From contig DAOOIT010000004.1 of assembly GCA_035384565.1 (NCBI GenBank), positions 1 through 64,000 on the forward strand: a stretch of 64,000 bases of DNA. The letters are read 5' to 3'. Position 1 is the first letter of the stretch. The number at the start of each line of letters is the position of its first letter. The position numbers and the translations under genes are program-made. Of this stretch, positions 54,840 through 62,440 are shown in pieces. Below the pieces are notes generated by a model. It was not told where the DNA came from and did no database searches. It was given only the letters and a program-made list of their open reading frames with translations. The stretch is from Planctomycetota bacterium. Its GTDB lineage: Bacteria > Planctomycetota > PUPC01 > DSUN01.

Positions 54840-55601
54840 ATGGACCTTGGTTTGAAGGGTAAAGTCGCCCTCGTCACGGGCGCCTCGCACGGCCTGGGCA
54901 AGGCCATTGCCTTGGGCCTCGCAGCCGAGGGGGCGAAGGTGGCCGTGAACTATCACCGCCACCCCGAACGGGCCGAGGCCACGGTGCGTGAGATCCGCGA
55001 GAAGCACGGGGTCGAGGCCGTCGCCGTCCTGGCCGACGTGGCGGCCGAGGCCGACGTGATTCGGATGTTCGACGAGGCCGAGGCCAGGCTCGGGCCGCTC
55101 GACGTACTGGTGAACAACGCGGCCATCGCCCCCGCCTGCCCGACGGCCGATACGACGCTCGAGACGTGGGAGCGCGCGTTCGGCATCAATGCGACCGGCA
55201 CGTTCCTGTGCTGCCGCGAGATGGTGCGGCGACTCAGGGCCGCGAAGCGGACGGGGCGGGTCGTGAACATCTCGTCGCAGGCGGCCTTCCGCGGCTCGCA
55301 GTCGGGCAAGACGGCCTACGACGCCTCGAAGGGCGCCATCATTTCATTCACCATCTCGCTCGCCCGCGAGATGGCGCCCCACGGCATCGCCGTGAATTGC
55401 GTGGCCCCTGGCCTGATGTACACCGAAATGCTCAAGGAGCTGATTGACGCGAACCGCGAGAAGTTCGAGAGCCGCGTGCCCCTCCACCGCATCGGCAGCG
55501 TGGACGAGGTGGCGAGCGTGGTCGTCTTCGTGGCGTCCGAGCGGGCGAGTTACATGACCGGCGCCACGGTGGACGTGAGTGGGGGGTTGGCGATGCACTG
55601 A
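54840..55601 (+). CDS. Short-chain dehydrogenase/reductase (FabG-like)
   Basis: 253 residues. TGASHGLGKA nucleotide-binding motif, VLVNNAAIA, a catalytic Ser in VNISSQAAF, YDASKGA with the Tyr/Lys pair, and the terminal YMTGATVDVSGG. NYHRHPERAE after the second strand suggests NADP preference. It is a second, diverged SDR in the cluster and may catalyse an epimerising reduction opposite to the first. The ATG at 54840 has GGAG seven nt upstream; an upstream in-frame extension is made of repeat DNA and is rejected. The kinase follows by 12 nt. Confidence 0.91.
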   Translation: MDLGLKGKVALVTGASHGLGKAIALGLAAEGAKVAVNYHRHPERAEATVREIREKHGVEAVAVLADVAAEADVIRMFDEAEARLGPLDVLVNNAAIAPACPTADTTLETWERAFGINATGTFLCCREMVRRLRAAKRTGRVVNISSQAAFRGSQSGKTAYDASKGAIISFTISLAREMAPHGIAVNCVAPGLMYTEMLKELIDANREKFESRVPLHRIGSVDEVASVVVFVASERASYMTGATVDVSGGLAMH

Positions 55602-55613
55602 GGGGGAAATGCG

Positions 55614-57122
55614 GTGTACCTGCTCGGCATAGACAACGGGCTGACGATGGCGAAGGCAGCGGTCTTCACCCTCGACGGTCGCGAGGTGGCCGTGGCCTCG
55701 CGCAAGACGGAGACGCTGACGCCGAAGCCCGGCCACCTCGAGCGCGACGTGCGCGAGATGTGGGCCTCCACCGCCGCCGTCATTCGCGAGGCCATCGCCA
55801 AGGCCGGCATCCAGCCCTCCGAGGTCGCCTGCGTGGCCTGCGCCGGCCACGGCAACGGCCTCTACCTCATCAACGAGGCCGGCGAGCCCGTCCGCAACGC
55901 CATCCTGTCCACCGACTCGCGCGCCCGCGACATCGTCGCCGAGTGGCTGGCGGCTGGCGTGGACGAGGTGGTGCGGCCCAAGACCACCCAGAGCGTGTGG
56001 GCCGCCCAGCCCGGCGTGCTGCTGCAATGGCTCAAGCGTCACGAGCCGGCCGCCCTCGAACGCGCCCGCTGGGCGCTGATGGCGAAAGACTACATTCGCT
56101 ACAAGCTGACCGGCGAGGTGGCGGCGGAGGTGACCGACTTTTCGGGCGCCAGCCTGCTCGACGTGCCGAAGATGGCCTACGATGACAGCCTGCTCGCCGC
56201 CTTCGGGATCACCGACCTGCGCCGCCTCCTGCCGCCGCTCCTCCGCTCGGCCGACATCGCGGGCGCGGTCACGGCGCAGGCCGCGGCCGAAACCGGCCTC
56301 GCCGCGGGCACCCTCGTGGCCGGCGGGGTGTTCGACATTGATGCCTGCGGCCTCGCGGTGGGCCTGGTGGACGAGTCGCCGCTGTGCGCGATCGCCGGCA
56401 CCTGGGGCAACAACCAGTACATCTCCAGGAAGCCCGTCGTCAGCCCCGAGGTGTTCATGACCTCCTGTTACGCCATTCCCGGCTACTTCCTGATCCTCGA
56501 GGGCAGCGCCACGTCGGCCAGCAACCTCGAGTGGTTCGTCACCGAGTTCTTCGGCGCCGAGAAGGCCCTCGCCGCGAAGCAGGGCAGGTCCGTCTACGAC
56601 CTGTGCAATGAACTGGTCGCCGCGAGCCGGCCCGAGGAGGCGAACATCGCGTTCCTACCCTTCCTCTACGGCTCGAACGCGGGGCCGGACGCCACGGCCT
56701 GCTTCGTCGGCCTGAGCGGCTGGCACACGCGCGGGCACGTGCTGCGGGCGATCTACGAAGGCGTGGTGTTCGGGCACAGGACGCACATCGAGCGGCTGCT
56801 GAAGTTCCGTGCCCGGCCGGCGGCGGTCCGCCTCACGGGCGGCGCGGCCCGCAGCGAGGCGTGGGTGCAGATCTTCGCCGACGCGCTTCAGACGCCCGTC
56901 GAGATCCCCGAGGGCACGGAGCTGGGCGCGCTGGGCGCGGCCATCGCGGCCGCCGTGGCGGCTGGCATCTACGCCACGTTCGAGGAGGCCGTGGACGCGA
57001 TGGTGCGCTTCGCCCGTCGCCGGGAGCCCGACCGCTCGCGCCAGAGCCTCTACGACGCCAAGTTCGAGCGGTACCATCGGACCATTCGCGCGTTGGACCC
57101 CGTGTGGGCCTCGTACCGCTGA
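55614..57122 (+). CDS. FGGY-family carbohydrate kinase
   Basis: 502 residues, GTG start following AGGGGGAAA. N-terminal FGGY domain with LLGIDNGLTMAKAAVF (phosphate loop) and the HLERDVREMW region; the second domain has IAGTWGNNQY and the C-terminal signature VRLTGGAARSEAWVQIFAD. It is closest in pattern to L-xylulose/ribulose-type kinases, but the substrate cannot be set from sequence. It lies 12 nt after the SDR, so they are co-translated. Together with the dehydrogenases and DeoC it completes an oxidise-phosphorylate-cleave route for a sugar or polyol. Confidence 0.92.
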   Translation: MYLLGIDNGLTMAKAAVFTLDGREVAVASRKTETLTPKPGHLERDVREMWASTAAVIREAIAKAGIQPSEVACVACAGHGNGLYLINEAGEPVRNAILSTDSRARDIVAEWLAAGVDEVVRPKTTQSVWAAQPGVLLQWLKRHEPAALERARWALMAKDYIRYKLTGEVAAEVTDFSGASLLDVPKMAYDDSLLAAFGITDLRRLLPPLLRSADIAGAVTAQAAAETGLAAGTLVAGGVFDIDACGLAVGLVDESPLCAIAGTWGNNQYISRKPVVSPEVFMTSCYAIPGYFLILEGSATSASNLEWFVTEFFGAEKALAAKQGRSVYDLCNELVAASRPEEANIAFLPFLYGSNAGPDATACFVGLSGWHTRGHVLRAIYEGVVFGHRTHIERLLKFRARPAAVRLTGGAARSEAWVQIFADALQTPVEIPEGTELGALGAAIAAAVAAGIYATFEEAVDAMVRFARRREPDRSRQSLYDAKFERYHRTIRALDPVWASYR

Positions 57123-57147
57123 CCCGCCCCTTCGGGGGTTCGGCCGC

Positions 57148-58218
57148 TCAGTCGTCGAGCTTGATCACCGAGAGGGTGTGGAACTTGTCGTAGCCCTTGT
57201 TCTTGAGGCCGGGGAAGTTGCCGTCGAAGTTGGAGATGATCAGCTCGTTGCCGCGGAGGAGCGGCTCGCAGGGCTGATCGAGCAGGCCCGTGCGCCCGTC
57301 GTCGTCGCCGTTCTTCCACAGGGTCTTGAACTTGCCGCCGGGCGTGAAGTAGTGGATGGCGTTGTTCTGCGAGTCGGCGATGTAGATGCGGTCGGTGCGC
57401 GGGTCGTGGCGCATGCCATCGCCGCAGGGGCAGCGCTTGTCGCGGATGTAGACGGTGTTGGAGGTGACGTTGCCCTTGTCGTCGAAGGTCAGGCGATGGA
57501 TCGAGCCGTCGCCGAACAGCGAGCAGTAGAGGTTGCCCGAGTTGTCGAAGGCCAGGCCGTCGGCGCCCGCCGAGTCCTTGCGCGGGTTGGGCAGGGTGGT
57601 GAAGGTGGCGATGAGGTGGGGGTCCTTGCCGAACGGCTGGAGCTTGATGCCGCCCTTCTGGAGCTCGTCCAGGGTGAAGCGGAACACGCCGCTCTTGTGC
57701 GAGCCGTCGGGCATGTCGAAGAAGGTCTCGCTCACGTAGCAGTCGTTGCCCTTCCACACTACGGCATTGGAGAGGAGGAAGCCCTCGACCACCACGTCCA
57801 CGCTCGTCGGCTGGCCGTCCTTCACGTTCACGCGCAGCAGGCGGCTGGCGTGCTTCTTGTCGAAGAAGTACTGGAGGTCGGCCACGTAGAGGTTGCCGTC
57901 GGGGCCGAAGGCGATGCCCATGGGGCCGCAGCGCTGGCTCGTGGGGGCCACGGGCAGCTTGTCGCACCAGACCGAGAGCTTGTTCTGCTTGTCAATCTTC
58001 ACCAGGATGGCGGGGTACTTCTGGTCGTTGTAGTTCGGGCAGGCGAGGATGATGTTGCCCTCGCTGTCCAGCGCCATGCCGTCGGGCAAGTGCGCTTCCT
58101 CGGGCAGGGCGAGGAAGAGTGTGGGCCGGTGCTTCGACGCCCGCCCCGGCATGCAGCCCGTTGCGAGAAGCACGCCCGCGGCCATGGCCGCCCACGCCGC
58201 CCATCCACGCATTCTCAT
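57148..58218 (-). CDS. SMP-30/NHL-type beta-propeller lipoprotein
   Basis: 356 residues. Lipobox LLATGC after a hydrophobic leader. Blade repeats LPDGMALDSEGNIILACP, GPMGIAFGPDGNLYVADL, DGLAFDNSGNLYCSL and PRTDRIYIADSQNNAIHY mark it as SMP-30/gluconolactonase-like. It is paralogous to 50871-51911, including the order of the PDGMALD, CGP and SNAVV blocks. It is convergent with the FGGY kinase (25-bp gap). The start at 58218 is chosen over longer in-frame ATGs that lie upstream of the promoter. Confidence 0.85.
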   Translation of the reverse strand: MRMRGWAAWAAMAAGVLLATGCMPGRASKHRPTLFLALPEEAHLPDGMALDSEGNIILACPNYNDQKYPAILVKIDKQNKLSVWCDKLPVAPTSQRCGPMGIAFGPDGNLYVADLQYFFDKKHASRLLRVNVKDGQPTSVDVVVEGFLLSNAVVWKGNDCYVSETFFDMPDGSHKSGVFRFTLDELQKGGIKLQPFGKDPHLIATFTTLPNPRKDSAGADGLAFDNSGNLYCSLFGDGSIHRLTFDDKGNVTSNTVYIRDKRCPCGDGMRHDPRTDRIYIADSQNNAIHYFTPGGKFKTLWKNGDDDGRTGLLDQPCEPLLRGNELIISNFDGNFPGLKNKGYDKFHTLSVIKLDD

Positions 58219-58275
58219 GGTCCTCTCCTCACTGAGTGTCGGATGCCGGCCCCCTGTGCCGGCCAACGGCCCCCT

Positions 58276-58304
58276 AGCATACCCGAGGCTGCCGCTCTTT
58301 GCAA
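58276..58304 (-). promoter_or_regulatory. Promoter of the 57148-58218 lipoprotein
   Basis: Read on the minus strand: TTGCAA (58304-58299), 17 bp, TATGCT (58281-58276). Confidence 0.65.
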
Positions 58305-58325
58305 CCGCCGTGGCCGCCGAGAGAC

Positions 58326-58474
58326 GGGGAGGGCGCTCTTCCTGGGAAAGAAGGGTGCCCTCCCCGCGCCCCACCCTCCCAAGAACCTTCAGACGGGTCC
58401 GCCGCGTTGGAGCCTTGCTCGCAGGCGGCGTGGGCGATCAACGAAAGGTGCTTCGACAAGCTCCGCATGACAGA
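58326..58474. repeat. Dispersed hairpin repeat plus GCTTCGACAAGCTC phrase
   Basis: The hairpin at 58326-58365 (GGGGAGGGC...GCCCTCCCC) and tail CCACCCTCCCAAGAACC match the element at 8965-9020. At 58448-58474 lies GGTGCTTCGACAAGCTCCGC followed by ATGACA, a phrase I know from repeat DNA in other bacterial genomes (established only from general familiarity). Confidence 0.65.
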
Positions 58475-58585
58475 ATGGGAGCATTCCCCGCCTCCAGCGG
58501 CGCAGGCTGGTGAGAACTGCGGGTTGACCGCATGCGCTGCAATGGCTTGCGGCGTAGGGCCGGCCCGTGGCAGAAGGTGCGAGGC

Positions 58586-59929
58586 TCAGGCGCTCTCGCG
58601 CTCGGCGGGCTTGGGGCGGGGGGCCTGCTTCTCGGCGGCGTCGCGCGGGGCGCCGGGGGCGTCGGGGCGCGTGGCGCGGCTGCGGCTGAGGTGGTCGAGC
58701 TTCTCGCGAACCAGGTCGGCGGTGATGGTGAGCGTCTTGACCTCAGGCCGAGAGGGGAGCTCGAACATGAGGTCGAGCATGACGTCCTCGAAGACGGTGC
58801 GGAGGCCGCGGGCGCCGGTGCCGAGTTCGATGGCGCGGGTGGCAATCTCGGCGAGGGCGTCGGGCTCGAAGGTGAGCTGGCGGCCCTCGAGGTCGAAGAG
58901 CTTCTCGTACTGGCGGGCGATGGCGTTGCGGGGCTCGGTCATGACGCGCATGAGGTCGGCCTGGCTGAGGGGCATGAGGGTGGTGAGGACGGGGAGGCGG
59001 CCGACGAATTCGGGGATGAGGCCGTAGTGGACGATGTCCTTGGGCTCGACCTGGGCGAGGATTTCGCCCTTGGCCAGTTCGTCTTGCTCGGCGGTGCGGG
59101 CGACGGTGCGGGAGAAGCCGATGGTGCCGGCGCCGATGCGCTTGGAGATGTAGTCTTCGAGGTGGGTGAAGGTGCCGCCGCAGATGAAGAGGATATTGGT
59201 GGTGTCGATCGGGATGTAGTGCTGTTCGGGGTGCTTGCGGCCGCCGCCGGGGGGGACGTTGGCGATGGTGCCCTCGAGCATCTTGAGGAGGGCCTGCTGG
59301 ACGCCTTCGCCGCTGACGTCGCGGGTGATGGAGACGTTGTCGGAGGTGCGGCGGATCTTGTCAATCTCGTCAATGTAGATGATGCCCTGCTGGGCGCGCT
59401 CGACGTTGAAGTCGGCGACCTGGAGGAGTCGGAGGAGGAGGTTCTCCACGTCCTCGCCCACGTAGCCGGCTTCGGTGAGGGTGGTGGCGTCGCCGATGGC
59501 GAGGGGCACGTCGAGGATGCGGGCGAGGGTGCGGGCGAGGAGGGTCTTGCCGGAGCCCGTGGGGCCGATGAGGAGGATGTTGGACTTCTCGATCTCGACG
59601 TCGTCGGGGTCGGCGGGCTTGCCCTGGGCGAGGCGCTTGTAGTGGTTGTAGACGGCGATGGAGAGGACCTTCTTGGCGTGCTCCTGGCCGATGACGTACT
59701 CGTCGAGCTGGCGCTTGATTTCGGCGGGGGGCAGGAGGTTGGGGAGGCGGCGCTCCTCGCCGCGGCGGCGCTGGCGCTCGAAGCGCACGAGGGCGCTGCA
59801 AATCTCCACGCAGTCCTCGCAGATGAAGATGCCGTGGGGGCCGGGCACCATGACGTCCACGAGGTCGGACGATTTCTCGCACAGGGAGCAGACCTGGGGG
59901 GGCTTGGAGCCGTTGCGTCTCTTGGCCAT
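58586..59929 (-). CDS. clpX: ATP-dependent Clp protease ATP-binding subunit ClpX
   Basis: 447 residues, somewhat longer than usual owing to an Ala/Pro/Arg-rich tail of about 25 residues. N-terminal zinc-binding domain with the CSLC and CEDC pairs; Walker A LLIGPTGSGKT; Walker B IIYIDEIDKI; pore loop GYVGEDVE; the GRKHPEQ RKH loop; IPEFVGRLPV sensor region. It unfolds substrates for ClpP. It starts 9 nt after the clpP stop, in the classic tig-clpP-clpX order. Confidence 0.97.
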   Translation of the reverse strand: MAKRRNGSKPPQVCSLCEKSSDLVDVMVPGPHGIFICEDCVEICSALVRFERQRRRGEERRLPNLLPPAEIKRQLDEYVIGQEHAKKVLSIAVYNHYKRLAQGKPADPDDVEIEKSNILLIGPTGSGKTLLARTLARILDVPLAIGDATTLTEAGYVGEDVENLLLRLLQVADFNVERAQQGIIYIDEIDKIRRTSDNVSITRDVSGEGVQQALLKMLEGTIANVPPGGGRKHPEQHYIPIDTTNILFICGGTFTHLEDYISKRIGAGTIGFSRTVARTAEQDELAKGEILAQVEPKDIVHYGLIPEFVGRLPVLTTLMPLSQADLMRVMTEPRNAIARQYEKLFDLEGRQLTFEPDALAEIATRAIELGTGARGLRTVFEDVMLDLMFELPSRPEVKTLTITADLVREKLDHLSRSRATRPDAPGAPRDAAEKQAPRPKPAERESA

Positions 59930-59938
59930 GGGCGGTCC

Positions 59939-60541
59939 TTAGCTCTTGGCCGCGTCGGTGGTGCGGGCGAGCACCTCGTCCACGAGCCCGTACTTGAGGG
60001 CCTCGTCGGAGGACATGAAGAAGTCGCGGTCGGTGTCGCGCTCGACGCGTTCGATGGGCTGGCCGGTGCGTGCGGCGAGGATCCTGTTGATGGTGGCCTT
60101 CATCTTGAGGATTTCCTCGGCGTGGATGCGGATGTCGGAGGCGGTGCCCTCCATGCCGCCCGAGGGCTGGTGGAGCATCACGCGGGCGTTGGGCAGGATG
60201 AAGCGCTTGCCCTTGGTGCCGCAGGCGAGCAGCACGGCGGCCATGGAAGCGGCCATGCCGATGCAGCAGGTCTCCACCTCGCAGGGCACGAAGTCCATCG
60301 TATCCAGAATGGCGAGGCCCGAGTGCACGTAGCCGCCGGGGGAGTTGATGTAGAGCCGGATGTCCTGGTTCTTCTTCTCGTTGGCGAGGAAGAGCATCTG
60401 CGCGATCACCAGGCTGGCCACGTAGTCGTCAATCGCGGTGCCGATGAAGATGATGCGGTCCTTCAGCAGGCGCGAGAAGATGTCGTAGGCCCGCTCGATG
60501 TGGCCTTCTTTCTCGACAACGATGGGCACGAGGGACGGCAT
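59939..60541 (-). CDS. clpP: ATP-dependent Clp protease proteolytic subunit
   Basis: 200 residues. Serine protease forming the tetradecameric chamber. Catalytic triad Ser99 (GMAASMAA), His124 (MLHQPSGG) and Asp173 (DRDFFMSS). The YINSPGG strand and the DRIIFIGTAIDD N-terminal block are present, with a short or absent propeptide. It lies between tig (63 nt upstream) and clpX (9 nt downstream). Confidence 0.97.
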   Translation of the reverse strand: MPSLVPIVVEKEGHIERAYDIFSRLLKDRIIFIGTAIDDYVASLVIAQMLFLANEKKNQDIRLYINSPGGYVHSGLAILDTMDFVPCEVETCCIGMAASMAAVLLACGTKGKRFILPNARVMLHQPSGGMEGTASDIRIHAEEILKMKATINRILAARTGQPIERVERDTDRDFFMSSDEALKYGLVDEVLARTTDAAKS

Positions 60542-60604
60542 TCGGGGGCTCCTGACGCGGACGGTGAGGCGGTGAGGCGCCGCGGCCCAGCCGGGAGAGC
60601 GGGC

Positions 60605-62065
60605 TCAGGCCTCGCCTTCGGCCTTCTTCGCCGCCTCGGGCGGCGTCGCGGCCGCGGCGGCCGGCGGGGCGGCCTGGTTGATGACGGCGTGCTGGACGAG
60701 GAAGTCGCGCACCTTTTCTTCGCGCATCTCGAGGCGCAGCGAGCTGAGACGGCCCTCGCGCTCGAGGTCGCTCGCCACGTCTTCGGGGCGGCGCCGGTAG
60801 TTCAGCGCAATCGCCTGGATGCGCTGCTGCACCTCCTCCTCGGTGACGAAGATCTTCTCGTTCTCGGCGATGCGCTGGTAGATGAAGTAGAGCTTGCACT
60901 GGCGCACGCTCGAGTCGCGCGTCTGCTTGTCCACCTCCGCCAGTTGCGCCTCCATCTCGTCCTCGGGCACGCCGCGGTACTGGAGGGCCAGCCGCTGGCG
61001 CTCCTTGGCGCTGGCCACCAGGCGTTCCACGAGGCCCTCCGGCACATCGAAGTCGGTCAGCTCCAGCAGCCGTTCGGCGAGGCGCGCCTGCACGGCGTCG
61101 TCGGCCTCCTGGTCGCGGTGGCGCCGGAGCTCGTCGCGCAACTCATCCCGCAGATCGTCCAGATCGTCGAACCGCAGCGACCGGGCCCACTCATCCGTCG
61201 CCTCGGGCAGCACCAGGCGCCGCAACTCGTCAATCGTGATCTCGAGGTCCACTTCCTTCCCGCGAAGCTCTTCCGCCTTGAACGTCTCGGGCAGGGTGAC
61301 CTTGAGCGACCTGGTGTCGCCCACCTTGGCGCCCAGGAGGGCGGCGCGCAGGCCGGGGGCGGGCATGCCCGCGATCACCTCGCGGTCCAGGAACGCCGGG
61401 AGCTCGGTGTCGCGCCAGACCTCGGCGCCGCCTTGCAGCGCGACGGCGTGGCACATGGGCACGTCGCCCTCCAGCACCTCGCCCTGCTCGAGCTTGTCGA
61501 ACCTGCCGTGGCGTGCACGGAAGCGCTCGAACGCGCGCTCCACGTCGGCGTCCGTCACCTCCACCAGCGGCCGGTCCACCGTGAGGCCCTTGTAGTTGTC
61601 CAGCGTGAAGTCGGGCACGACCTCCACCTTGACCTCGAAGGTCAGGGGCTTCGTCGCATCCACCGTGATGGCGGGGAGGTCCACGTTCGCGGGGAGAGCC
61701 AGGCGCAGCGAGTGGTCCTCGGTCGCCTGCTCCAGCGCCTCTTCCACCAGCGTCTGCTTCACCGAGTCGAGCACCTGGTCGCCGAAGCGGCGCTCGAGCA
61801 CGTGGCGGGGGATATGGCCGGGGCGGAAGCCCTTGAGGAACACCGTCTTGCGCAGGTCGGCGAAGCTCTTCTCCACCTCCTCGTGCACGCGGGCCTGGGG
61901 CACCTCCACCCTCAGCAGGCGGGCGCACGGCCCGGCGTCTTCCACGGTCGCCGTCGCGCGGGGCGGCTTGGGCGCCTCCTGCGGCGTCTCAGCGGCGGTA
62001 GCCTTCTCTTGGGCGTCCGCGCCCGGCGTCTCCTGCGCCACCTTCCCAGCGTCCTCGTCTGCCAT
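60605..62065 (-). CDS. tig: Trigger factor (ribosome-associated chaperone/PPIase)
   Basis: 486 residues. An N-terminal acidic, Ala/Glu/Pro-rich extension of about 45 residues precedes the ribosome-binding domain, whose signature loop is FLKGFRPGHIP. A degenerate FKBP-like PPIase domain (about 190-280) contains EVLEGDVPMCHAVALQGG and LLGAKVGDTRSLKVTLPETF, followed by the helical arm domain. The C-terminus is Ala/Pro/Glu-rich. GGAGG is 12 nt before the ATG. Only 56 bp separate it from the tRNA-Gly upstream, with no room for a strong separate promoter, so the tRNA promoter may drive it. Confidence 0.95.
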   Translation of the reverse strand: MADEDAGKVAQETPGADAQEKATAAETPQEAPKPPRATATVEDAGPCARLLRVEVPQARVHEEVEKSFADLRKTVFLKGFRPGHIPRHVLERRFGDQVLDSVKQTLVEEALEQATEDHSLRLALPANVDLPAITVDATKPLTFEVKVEVVPDFTLDNYKGLTVDRPLVEVTDADVERAFERFRARHGRFDKLEQGEVLEGDVPMCHAVALQGGAEVWRDTELPAFLDREVIAGMPAPGLRAALLGAKVGDTRSLKVTLPETFKAEELRGKEVDLEITIDELRRLVLPEATDEWARSLRFDDLDDLRDELRDELRRHRDQEADDAVQARLAERLLELTDFDVPEGLVERLVASAKERQRLALQYRGVPEDEMEAQLAEVDKQTRDSSVRQCKLYFIYQRIAENEKIFVTEEEVQQRIQAIALNYRRRPEDVASDLEREGRLSSLRLEMREEKVRDFLVQHAVINQAAPPAAAAATPPEAAKKAEGEA

Positions 62066-62121
62066 GCCAGCCGTTCGCCTCCGTAGGGGGGTCGGTCAGA
62101 GTTTCCTCGGGTAAATGAAAA

Positions 62122-62196
62122 TGGAGCGGGCGATGGGACTTGAACCCACGACATCAACGTTGGCAACGTTGCGCTCTACCACTGAGCTACGCCCGC
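62122..62196 (-). tRNA. tRNA-Gly (GCC)
   Basis: Minus-strand cloverleaf: acceptor GCGGGCG/CGCCCGC, D-loop AGCTCAGTGGTAGAGC, anticodon loop TTGCCAA (GCC), T-arm GTGGGTTCAAGTCCCAT, discriminator T and an encoded CCA (62122-62124). Body 62125-62196 is 72 nt. It precedes tig-clpP-clpX. Confidence 0.97.
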
Positions 62197-62238
62197 TCGC
62201 TCAGGGGGGCTTGGCGGCCCCCGTCGAATTGTCCTTAC

Positions 62239-62266
62239 ATTGTACTCCCGCCGCCCGCCGAGTCAA
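62239..62266 (-). promoter_or_regulatory. Promoter of tRNA-Gly (and possibly tig-clpP-clpX)
   Basis: Read on the minus strand: TTGACT (62266-62261), 16 bp, TACAAT (62244-62239); start near 62232, about 36 nt before the mature tRNA. The rest of 62197-62440 shows nothing further. Confidence 0.7.
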
Positions 62267-62440
62267 GTGCAAATGGGCCGCTTCGGGGTGGCTGAGGATT
62301 CCCGTCTCGCATCAAACTCCCAGGAACATCACAGAACACCCCTGGGCAGATGCTGTCGAGGGAACTACGCCAAGCCTTCGGAGCGCTAATGTACCGAGCT
62401 CCCGTGGCGTGGGTCGCCCCAAGTGCTGCCACTCGAATGC

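Larger units (their letters stand above)
58219..58585. other. 367-bp gap without a gene
   Basis: Holds the promoter at 58276-58304 and repeat DNA at 58326-58474. No coding ORF; frames through it translate only repeat phrases. Confidence 0.7.

Noticed and set aside
52067..57122. Bacterial microcompartment sugar-degradation locus
   Set aside because: No shell protein, PduL-type phosphotransacylase or CoA-acylating aldehyde dehydrogenase is present.
58532..62086. 1184-codon plus-strand frame opposite clpX-clpP-tig
   Set aside because: Antisense to three highly recognisable housekeeping genes.
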